NCBI GenBank assembly: GCA_014925825.1
Contig: JACGCK010000465.1
Location: forward strand, 1 to 21,977
Length of the DNA: 21,977 bases
From: Pholiota molesta
Taxonomy: Eukaryota; Basidiomycota; Agaricomycetes; Agaricales; Strophariaceae
Direction of reading: 5' to 3'
Positions 1 through 8,517 of the stretch are shown one piece after another (within the stretch, counting starts at the first letter, position 1; every line of letters starts with the position of its first letter). The position numbers and the translations under genes were made by a program. The notes under the pieces were generated by a model. That model was not told the origin of the DNA, searched no databases, and saw only the letters and a program-made list of their open reading frames with translations.

Positions 1-824
1 CTTTAAGCACGTCCTATTCGTCGGGCAAAAATAGCCGCTTGAATAAACAAGAGCTAATAATAGCGCTGGCACCTCCATGGACCTGTCCATTTGTGTCGAG
101 ACTCGAGAAACAGAAAACATGATCATTTCGGATCCGAGTCATCCGACATATGAGGACCTCTGAATTCGAAGGAGGTTGCGGTTTGTGAATGCCGTCTTAT
201 CCCCTTAAACCGTCGCTGTCCTTATCTGCTCTCCTGGACCACAGAGAAAACCCAGACTCCCTGATCTGCGGGCAGCGCAAGCCGTCGATCCACAAGGTGC
301 AAGCGGAACGTCTGTCACGTACACTGGGTCTGTACCCCGGCGGTGGGATACATGTATATGATGTCACAGTATATCCGTTTGAATTAGTCGCCTCGATATT
401 CGAGGTATCTCAAGCAGGTCATAGCCTTTCATTTGGTTGCGTTTATGGTGGATGGCTATCATGGGATAAGTTCAGGTAAGTAGGGATTTTACCGAGGACA
501 GAACGAACAAAAACTGCCCTGTCAAGTTACTCGAAAAGTAAAAATAGAACACGAAATGGTGGTTAGCCTGCAAAACTCGGCCTGTTTTACCTATCACAAC
601 TTCCTTTGTTCGTTTGTCACCCACGTTTATATCGGCCTTTCCAAAGCCTTTCTCGTTCTTCCATTGCGGAGGAAGATATAAAAGCCTCGTTGTCTCTGTG
701 TTTTACGCTTTTTCTTTCTTTCAGTCTCTCTACCTCGACGACTCAGTTGAATCTCTCCTACTTCCATTGATCGGTCTCCCCATCTCTTGATAATTGCGGA
801 CAAAATATCGATACTTTGAACAAG
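1..824. other. Upstream region of the chitin deacetylase gene; no gene recognised
   Basis: No recognisable protein is encoded here on either strand. A 96-codon frame at 189-479 shows no motif, and I treat it as chance. The right part is the promoter and 5' leader of the chitin deacetylase gene: a TATA-like TATAAAA at 677-683 lies about 140 bp before the start codon and is followed by pyrimidine-rich sequence (700-780) typical of fungal transcription start regions. Confidence 0.5.
677..683 (+). promoter_or_regulatory. TATA box of the chitin deacetylase gene
   Basis: TATAAAA sits in an otherwise mixed context and is followed by CT-rich sequence. It is 142 bp upstream of the ATG at 825, which would leave a leader of roughly 100-115 nt. 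The assignment rests on sequence and position only. Confidence 0.5.
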
Positions 825-3168
825 ATGCGAACATCCACCTCGATATTTCGGACATTGTTCTCTCTTGGTGCTCTCTCTCTGCATCTCTCTCCAGAGGTTG
901 TGGCAGACCGTTCAACAGAGGCAGGGGAAGCTTCAATTACAGGTTAGTTGGCTGGAACCTTTTTTCGTTATCTTCGCGTACCCCTTTCCTGGTGTATCTC
1001 CGCCTACAATGCAGGGCGGACGTGCTACCGTTGGTGTGCTGTGTGCTGTCCCGAAACAGTGAAAGCTATTCATAGCTTTGTTCAACTTCCGTCAACATGG
1101 CTTGTGTTGGTCGTGCTGCATTTGATCTTCTATCGATGAAATAGAGTCGACTGTTGGAACTATAGGTATAGCCATATCGAGGGGCTTTTTGCATCACGGA
1201 ATCGTTCCGTCTCTGCATGGGCTGTATATTGATTAAAGCTATTCTTCTCAATTCGTGGTAGATCCCAATGCGGAATGCGTACCTTATGGCTACACACCCG
1301 TTAGCAGCGTGTTAGCTACGTTTCCGACCGTGTGGCAGCCTGCCACCATCGTCGCGGGAGACACAGCCGCCATGTCGAAGTGGGCCTCAATCCAAGGTAG
1401 CGTGCCGAATATCGCGCCCAAGGTACGTCGCTGTCCAACTTAAATCAGTGGAACGTTTGACGGATTGTTGTTGTATTCTGAATAGGGCACTTTAACTGGT
1501 GATTTCACTGGCGTAAATTATCCATCGAGCGATCCAGATTGCTGGTGGTCGTGGGGTAATTGCGTTGTACCTAAAGCTCCGGGGTTGGTTCCGGATATCG
1601 CTACAATGCCTGAGGTAAGTTCGTACAGCCTGTCAATCTCCTGTACAATCCTTATTTTATTTTATTTTGCCATGTCAGCCTCTAACATTGGGATATGGAT
1701 TTGATGATGGTCCGAATTGCTCGCACAATGCATTCTATGACTTCCTTACCTCGCAGAACCAGAAAGCCAGTGAGTCGTCTAACTTTAGCTTGATATGATA
1801 AAGGTCCGGGTTCTCATTCGGCGCCACAGCCATGTTCTATATCGGTAGTAATGTAATGGACTGGCCTTTGGAAGCTCAAAGAGCCATTACGGATGGTGAG
1901 TCCAGATGGTATAGATATAAATGTGGATTGAGATGTGCTAATATTGGCGTCAGGGCATGAAATATGCGCTCGTGAGTAGTTATCATCATGGAGTTCATTG
2001 AAGCTTTCTAAAGAGTATTGCCTGAATGAAGACACGTGGTCGCATCATTACAGTAGGCTTTAATTTGCTGCTGAGTAGAGTCCTATTCCTGAAACTCGTT
2101 TTAGTGACCTCGTTCCAGAGTCCGGATGCCTTCGCTGAGCTCTATTACAGTCAGTATTCCTGACTGCCTTCGTGCTTCTTGTTGCTTACTATTTTTCAAA
2201 AGCTGTAAGAAACACATGTTGTGGAGCCACATGTCGATGTTCTGAACAAGCCATTTATTACAGATGGAAGCGATCAAGTTGGTCACTGGAGTAACACCGA
2301 CATGCTGGAGGGTAAACATGCTCCTGTCACCTGTTTGAAAGCACTCACTGACCGCGCTGACTTATCTTAAAGCCCCCATACGGAGACGTCGATGATCGTA
2401 TTCGCGCCATCGCGAAAGGCTTAGGACTGCGGACAATCATTTGGAAATATGATTCGCAGGATTGGCAATTTGGCTTCAAGCCCAACGTCACTCAGCAAAC
2501 AGTCGATGGCAACTATCAGAATTTGATAACAATGGCCAATAATGGGACGTTTGCCAGTGTGAGTATACCACCATCTCTCAGACTCTGTGCACAAGTGTTT
2601 ATCCTGGGTCAATTCTAGGCTGGCGCGATTATTCTGACTCATGAATTGAACAATTTCACAATGAGTGAGGCAGTGAAGTTCTATCCTTTGCTCAAAGCAG
2701 CATTTAAGGTTAGTTTGCATAATTTTATTTGCACCCTTCTCACTGACATGAAAATGGTACATAGAACATCGTTCCTGTTGGGGTTGGCCTTAATATCTCC
2801 CAACCTTACCTCGAAACCAACTACACCTTGCCTTCATTTGCACAATGTTGGTTATATTTCTCAGTACATCTATCTTTTATTCGCACTATCTAACAATATC
2901 CTCGTTCTTAATAGATATTCAAGGCGTGACGACGTTGGCCGCTAATTCTACTGTGAACACTGCCCCGCCATTGAGTACTCCCCAACCATCAGGTGCACTT
3001 TCCTCGCAGAACACTACTGCAACCACGGGTTCCACCTCGGCGACTACGACCAAAAAATCGGGCGCTAGTTCACTGCAGTTGGGATGGAACATTTTGGGTA
3101 TGAGTGTCATTTGGCCTCTGGTATTAGGGCTCTCAGGCTCGATGACTGTGGGTGTTTGGGTAAGCTAG
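825..3168 (+). CDS. Chitin deacetylase, GPI-anchored (polysaccharide deacetylase, CE4), 14 exons
   Basis: Removes N-acetyl groups from chitin to make chitosan at the plasma membrane or wall. Exons: 825-942, 1262-1422, 1486-1614, 1679-1769, 1830-1895, 1954-1971, 2032-2052, 2105-2149, 2203-2204, 2264-2311, 2373-2558, 2619-2708, 2765-2846, 2915-3168; 1311 nt, 436 aa. The start gives a signal peptide (FRTLFSLGALSLHLS). CE4 motifs are the metal-binding FDDGPN near residues 144-149, HTWSH at 195-199, CWRPPYGDVDDR, and ILTHELNN near 300. The C-terminus is Ser/Thr-rich followed by a hydrophobic tail, a GPI signal. Exons of 18, 21 and 2 nt make it extremely fragmented; intron 1 (319 nt) is the only long one. 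The 2-nt exon supplies Thr217 in the LYYTMEAIK stretch. Family assignment is secure; the microexon rests on frame, splice sites and the expected residue. Confidence 0.93.
2203..2204 (+). other. 2-nt microexon (CT) of the chitin deacetylase gene
   Basis: Exon 8 ends in phase 1 (...TAC A) at 2149 and the next clear coding exon starts at 2264 with ATG GAA GCG in phase 0, so two coding nucleotides are missing between them. At 2202-2205 the sequence reads AG|CT|GTAAGA, which gives ACT (Thr), the residue expected at this place. The flanking introns are 2150-2202 (53 nt, GTCAGT...CAAAAG) and 2205-2263 (59 nt, GTAAGA...TTACAG), both normal for this window. A direct 2149-2264 join shifts the frame and stops at 2393-2395. 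Confidence 0.72.
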
Positions 3169-4666
3169 TGGTATGGACAATATTATCCCGTTAACGGACT
3201 ACGGCTTTGACGTGACCAAAGGATTGATTAGGACACTCTTACTATCAAGATTAGCATTACACTAATATATTAGGCACCCAAGGACATATTACTTACTTCA
3301 TGACGTTTTGGATCTTGCAGTTTAGCTAGTTATCTTTTTTGCGCTCATTTGAAATCGTAGATGTTGACTATTCACTTATTATGACATTGATGACAACGTG
3401 GGCTTGTAGCTCTCTGAACCTTCTGTTCTAAATTATCAACTATGTAGTGATAGTTTGCCTGCAGATGGAGAAGTGAAATTTTTTTAAAATGATGTTAATG
3501 AAGAAGATCTCTCGTTCTGAATTCGGCCGCCGACGCGATTTTAAACAAATCACTTCTTCCTGTTTTAAGTTACAGATATGTTGCACCGCCTCGTGTACTT
3601 GATGTAATCTGTCGGGCGCCAACAATCAGACTGTGGGCGCTTGGAATTTGGCAGGTTATTTATACGCACAAGACCTTGGCGCTTCTTGGCGATCGTCATA
3701 TTGATTCTTGGCAAAAAGTGCATTCTATGAATAGAACCGGTGGCACGAACAAATCCGCAGCGTCGAGAATTGGTCCAGCCGCCTGCGGTACTGATTTTGC
3801 TAATAATAAAGTCGCCATCCGGCCTTAGGAGACTTCCCATGGTCGGGCAACGATGAGGCATTGTCGGCGTCATGTTTGCGTGCATACCAAGGCCGCATGG
3901 ACTGGCCAAGATAGCCAAGCGATCGAGCTTGAGTCCAGGGTAATCGAAAGGAAAGGGTGTGATGTATTGAATGATTCCTTGGTTAATTTACTTCTCTATC
4001 GATTATTCGCAGCCAATTTTCGTTTCTTCCATCGATAAACAATTATGGTTCTTATCGCAATGGACAGTACGGAGCTTGTGGCTTGTGAATATGTGCACTT
4101 GCAAACTTCGGAATTTTAGAGAGATTAGAACACTACAGGTAGAGTCCAGGCCCCTAATTAGCGAGTGGAAATGCTTGAGGATTTCTTGGGCCAAGCGTTT
4201 GTGCATCTGTGGATAATAATGCCAAGCTGTATGCTTGGACGTTGGACAGCGAGCCTGTTTACCTAAAATCGCGGGCAATTCGTGGCTGAAGAAGAACCCG
4301 AGATCGAATGATGCAACTTGTGTTTGCAACTTTGCATAAGGCGAGTAAACACATTTGAATATGACCGCAGCAATGTGTGACACCAAGTCACTACTATTGG
4401 CTGCCTGACCAGGCCGAGTCTACCTCTGTTGGAGGGAATGGCTACGCCTACCAGACTAAGCAGTGCTGTGGCCAAGGCCTGGCGAACATGCTAGAACATG
4501 CTTGGCTGCATAAGAGGTGTGGTTTCGGGGCGGCTGCGGTCATAAGCATCGTGTTGACTTTTATTTGGCGCTCGGTTTATACCACTGGGAGCACATAAAT
4601 TTGATGGGTTAGCTTTGTTCTTCCACGTTCGTGCTTCGCTCACTGCCCACCCCCTCCCCCTCGACA
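3169..4666. other. Intergenic stretch, no recognisable gene
   Basis: About 1.5 kb between two plus-strand genes. The left end must hold the deacetylase 3' UTR and the right end the promoter of the next gene (TTTATACC near 4577, a CT-rich tract before 4667). Two open minus-strand frames (3565-3918, 117 codons; 4003-4386, 127 codons) have unremarkable translations with no motif I know, and I could not join them into a convincing spliced gene. I see no tRNA, repeat array or transposase. Confidence 0.4.
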
Positions 4667-6065
4667 ATGAAGTCCATCTTTGCCCCCGCTGCTGCTGCTC
4701 TCCTCCTAGCAGGCAATGCTCTGGCTCAGCAGCTCACGATCAATACCCCGTACGCGCCTATATCTACAACCAACCCGATATCCCAGCTTATCGTTCCACT
4801 TTAGCGGACCGGCCGTCGTCTGCCAACCCCTCTTGTTTACTTGGACTGGGGGAACTCGTATGTCGTCTATCTTTTTTCAATTATATTACTGTTGTTCACT
4901 TCTCCCTCTTCCAGCTCCCTACTTCTTGGTTTGTCATCTTGACATAGACTGTCATTTTTTGGTGCTGACTCTTCTGATTTACTTTTGCAACGTCATTCAA
5001 ATAGAGGTCTGCGAGGTTTTCTAAAAACTTATAATTTGTGTCTGACCTTGAGTTTGCAGCATCGTGCCTGGCAATCAACCGTCTGCCGCTGCTCTTATCA
5101 ACTTCGGCCAAACGACCGACCTTTCACAAAGATGGGTTGTCAACATCACTGCTGGTATGCCTATTGGTTCTTTCTTGCTATATTCATTTCCTTGAACCTC
5201 TTTTCAATTACAGGTACTACCCTTGGCTTGAACTTGCGCGACAACACTGGTATTGTTGCCCAGTCCGGTACCTTCACTACTCAAGCAAGCAGTAAGCATG
5301 GAGTGCGTAAATATTCTCCCCCCCCACTACTATGTTCGCACTCCTGCCAGCCACCGTAGCAGCGGGCAGCGTCTAACGGGTACAAAGACCAGCACACTCC
5401 TCCTGGCCTCGCCGGAGCTTGGAGTGCTGGGTTTGCGCCCTAACGCTCCTTCCAGCCGACTTCTTTGACCACCTCTCCCTGCGTCTTTTACCGGGCAGCA
5501 AATCTCCACCGCCTTCGACTTTTGCATCAGGAGGATAATCATGGATCGATCAAAGTGCGTACTACTCATTTCTTACGACAGTTTGAATATTGAGACTGGA
5601 TAATTAGGCCTTTGATAATGGTGAAACCGCCGGACAGATGGCTACTGCGAGGAGTTACAAGGATGGGAGGTTGTTCCATGGTTGTGGTAGCATGGATGTG
5701 ATGCAACTAGGCGACACCTCTTGCCTGACTGGTGGTGGATCTACCACTAGTGGAAGCTCCAGCTCTGGAGGATCTACAACTTCTGCGGCGACCACCCCTC
5801 CTGCTACAACTCCTCCTACCAACACCCCTACTGCGCCCATTACCACCGCGCCTGGTACTAGGTAAGCGCCCTTTTTGCGACATATATTTCGCACGCTAAA
5901 GCTACATCCAGCTCTGTAACCACTGCTGGTAGCACCGGTTCTACTACGGGGACAACCACAGCTCCGAAAACCTCCACCACTTCCTCCGCCACCGGAAATA
6001 TGGCTAACGCTGGTCTTGTTGGTGCCTTCGGAATTGGAGCGGCCCTCATGGCCCTCGTATTCTGA
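4667..6065 (+). CDS. Small secreted Ser/Thr-rich GPI-type cell-surface protein, 8 exons
   Basis: Unnamed family common in basidiomycetes: a signal peptide, one compact beta-type domain, a Ser/Thr-rich stalk, then a hydrophobic GPI tail. The function is unknown; a wall or surface role is inferred from the architecture. Exons: 4667-4749, 4805-4857, 4915-4928, 5005-5006, 5060-5154, 5214-5291, 5711-5861, 5912-6065; 630 nt, 209 aa. Signal peptide is residues 1-20 (ends ALAQQ). The domain, about 22-115, holds VVCQPLLFTWTGGT, PPYFLSIVPGN, WVVNITAGT and LNLRDNTG, a pattern typical of these proteins. A Thr/Ser/Pro stalk spans about 120-185, and the tail (LVGAFGIGAALMALVF) ends at the stop. Two exons are minute (14 and 2 nt) and one intron is anomalously long (419 nt). 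Domain and topology are confident, the role is not. Confidence 0.88.
5005..5006 (+). other. 2-nt microexon (AG) of the Ser/Thr-rich surface protein gene
   Basis: Exon 3 (4915-4928) ends in phase 0 after PPYFL, and the next clear exon at 5060 reads C ATC GTG CCT, needing two nucleotides before it. At 5003-5008 the sequence is AG|AG|GT, which gives AGC (Ser51) and the contiguous PPYFLSIVPGN. Flanking introns are 4929-5004 (76 nt, GTTTGT...AAATAG) and 5007-5059 (53 nt, GTCTGC...TTGCAG, with a CTGAC branch-like site). Skipping it shifts the frame to a stop in exon 7 before the stalk and GPI tail. Confidence 0.7.
5292..5710 (+). other. Anomalously long 419-nt intron
   Basis: This intron joins exon 6 (...TTQAS) to exon 7 (SDTSCLTGGG) of the surface-protein gene with GTAAGC and an AACTAG acceptor, while the gene's other introns are 53-76 nt. 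Near the 5' end there is an 8-bp inverted repeat, GGAGTGCG at 5300-5307 and CGCACTCC at 5337-5344, with a C8 run at 5318-5325 in the loop. I found no convincing terminal inverted repeats or target-site duplication, so an inserted element is possible but not shown. Confidence 0.6.
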
Positions 6066-6891
6066 TCGAAATTGGACTCTCGAAATGAACTCTCGCATGG
6101 ATAATCTTCTTTTGCGATTACGATGGAACATTGTAACCCCCTATGCTCATCGAGTCATTATCCTTTTCTTTCAGCCATCGTTTGTCAAAGCTGACTCCTT
6201 TTGGTTTTGCTTCTTCCGACCATTTACATACTGATTTTTTTTATCTGTGTGCTTATCTGAACGGTCTATATGCTTGTGCTTGTCCGGTTGTTGTATGTGG
6301 GCCGTGTTCCTTCTGATGAGTACGTTACCTGATTTTGAACCTTCTTTGTAGTCTTTTTTTTTACTTGGGATTTGTGCATACCCCTTTGCTTTCATTCGAA
6401 ATGCTGATTTGTTTGTAAAGAGATCTTTGAATGAGGCAAGTCTATGCATGCAGCCGTTCCTGGGCCGGCTTCGAATACCGTTCAGACCCTGGATTCACAC
6501 CAATGCTTTTGCAATGTAGATATATCTGACTCCGCTTGACTAGAATTTCGTCTTGACCCCACCATGCATCCGAAAACTCTGCTAAATGGCTTCAATCCTG
6601 CCTCAGTCAGCATCCCTCCGAGCGCTTGCATTGGATGGATTCTCAACTCTGCTTCTGCGATCTCTGGAGGCTCTAGCGCTTCGTCTGACTCTTGACCCTG
6701 TTCAAAGGAATTGAAATGAACGAGTTTTCCATGTTCCCATCCGACACTATACGGCGACGGATCCAGCGGCTCTGTGGCGTTTAAAATCCTATAACTTCTC
6801 GGACCGTTTTGATAGAATTTCTCGATGCTCTTCTCTGACCTTTCTACTCGTGGACCTTGATTTTCATTCTGTGGTATTCTAGGACATCAAA
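6066..6891. other. Intergenic region; stop-free minus-strand stretch with no start codon
   Basis: After the 3' UTR of the surface-protein gene there is no plus-strand gene before the degraded transporter copy. On the minus strand, from about 6884 down to a TGA at 6482-6484, one frame stays open for roughly 134 codons. It reads like protein (Glu/Pro/Ser-rich, for example SVGWEHGKLVHFNSFEQ and LRIHPMQALGGMLTEAGL). Only an internal ATG is present, and TCCTAG just upstream at about 6870-6875 could be a splice acceptor. It could be the last exon of a broken or unrecognised minus-strand gene. I do not recognise the family. Confidence 0.3.
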
Positions 6892-7402
6892 ATGGCGCCG
6901 TCTGTTGCATGCGATGGAGTGGTCAGTCTGGAAGTTCATTCATAAGAATGCGTGGTGGAAGAATCGGGGTGCAAGTTCCATTCAAATATAACCTCTCCGC
7001 AACATGTCTAACTGCAATACTTTCCAGGAATTTTGATGCTTAATATTCTTCTTTCAATTCCATTAATGACATCTATAGTTGATGGACTTGATTCGTCCTT
7101 GACAAACGGCCAGCAATAATGTTTTGGGTTATTAACCACCTGGTAATTCAGTATCACAGGCCTTCAGATCCTTCCCAGCTGGAAAGATTATTTTCATCAA
7201 CCAAAAGGACGGCATTTGGGTAAGGTTTCTAATTCTCATGTGGATATAAGCGCTGATTTTATTATCCATTGTTGAACGGCCTTATAATCTCTGCACAGTT
7301 TCTCGGAACCTTACAGGTCTCCCGTTTGCACCCTATATCTCCGATATATTTGGCCCCTGGTTTCTTCTCAATCAGACAATCGAATGCTCCCGAATTGGCT
7401 AA
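6892..7402 (+). pseudogene. Truncated, degraded copy of the neighbouring MFS sugar transporter gene (exons 1-4 only)
   Basis: Four blocks match the first four exons of the intact transporter downstream. 6892-6968 (MEWSVWKF and WWKNRG) is 77 nt against 76, so the first ATG is out of frame and only the ATG at 6914 reads through. 7028-7108 (81 nt, same as its counterpart) encodes GLDSSLTN. 7160-7219 (60 nt, also the same) encodes GLQILPSWKDYF. 7279 onward encodes SAQFLGT, then LPFAPYISDIFG. Damage: the donor after 7108 is GCCAGC, the acceptor before 7279 has lost its AG (AACG), and a one-base deletion near 7315 shifts frame. Similarity stops at about 7354, with a stop at 7400-7402. Exons 5-13 are missing. 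Clearly a remnant of a tandem duplicate. Confidence 0.85.
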
Positions 7403-8517
7403 GCACCTACCTGATTTGGTCGCCGTATGCTTATTTTTGGTCCATCATGCATCATAGGTCGCAATAAGTAGAATGGTTAGTCGGGTATTCAATAATTTCA
7501 ATACAATAGATGACACTAGATAAAATAAATGACATGTTGAGGTGAGAGCGCCTTGGGACTCGTATCTTCTTATATCCAGCTCGCTTACTTGTTGGCAGCG
7601 GCAAGGCAGCGGGTGCTGAGCGACATACCCGGTTTGGACAGCAACGTCTGGGTCGCCGCTCGCAAGACCAGGAACTCATAAATTACCATGTAACATGCAG
7701 TCGAGGTTGAGGACTTTGTACATTACTTACTACATAGTTACATGCAGGCTGAGGAATCATTTCCGCAGCCCTAATGCACAAGCAATGCACAAGACCAATA
7801 TACTTAAGCGTCAGAAAATATGCTTGGGACGTCTCGGGCCTCTCGGCAGATGTTGTTGGTTGGTTGTTGGTCAGATGAGCAGGAAAGAGATCGTCGGAAG
7901 TGGTTCAAGTGGTTTCTGTGGGCGGCATTTGCCGTGATGCAGGAATAATCAAACATTCAAAACGTCCGCACAACGTCCGCCTCAACAACCATTGAGTACT
8001 ACTCTACAGCCTACTCTACCATCCTTGTTGATAACTTGCCTACATACGGATCTGAGCCTGGTGGCTTATCATTCACTTGGTCTATAACTTGTCTGTGATG
8101 TATGCACTGGCAGCGAGACTGGAAACCTAACGGAGGGAGTTTTAGAACCCTAGAAATCCTCAACTTGGATCATGTGGCGTATCAAGATGGCCCCTATAGC
8201 CATTTCGTCGGCATTTCTCTTGGAATTTCACCGGGAATCAGTTTTACTGGATATCGAATTCAATATGTGGGGTTACCAGGAACTCAGTTAGCGTGGCAGA
8301 AAACTACGCTTAGATCGTGTGTCGCTCGGACCCAAAAGCCAAAGAGACTCCACTGTTTACTTCTTACAATCCTATATTATAGAAGGGGCAATTTGGGGTA
8401 TAAACCGTGAATTTTCCGGTTGCTCTTTCTTTCGCCTCTCTGCCCTCACTTCTCTCTCCACTGGAAGCCGTCAGACCCTGCTGTTTAGTTGCAATAATTG
8501 CTTCAAGATAGAAGTTA
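7403..8517. other. Intergenic region upstream of the intact transporter
   Basis: No gene recognised. The missing exons 5-13 of the degraded transporter copy are not found here. A short imperfect repeat (AACGTCCGC twice, about 7961-7981) is present. The last 120 bp are the transporter promoter, with TATAAA at 8399-8404 and a pyrimidine-rich stretch at 8420-8460. Short open frames at 7452-7679 (minus) and 8102-8410 (plus) show no motif and look like chance. Confidence 0.45.
8399..8404 (+). promoter_or_regulatory. TATA box of the MFS transporter gene
   Basis: TATAAA is 114 bp before the ATG at 8518 and is followed by a CT-rich tract, the same arrangement as in the chitin deacetylase promoter. 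Confidence 0.45.

Noticed and set aside
189..479. 96-codon plus-strand frame before the chitin deacetylase
   Set aside because: No recognisable motif, no signal peptide, and it falls in the promoter-proximal region of the next gene; likely chance.
2150..2263. One 114-nt intron in the chitin deacetylase instead of two introns and a microexon
   Set aside because: It leaves the downstream conserved exon out of frame with a stop at 2393-2395 and drops a conserved Thr.
3565..4386. Two open minus-strand frames (117 and 127 codons) as a hidden gene
   Set aside because: No motif, no convincing splice join between them, and composition looks random.
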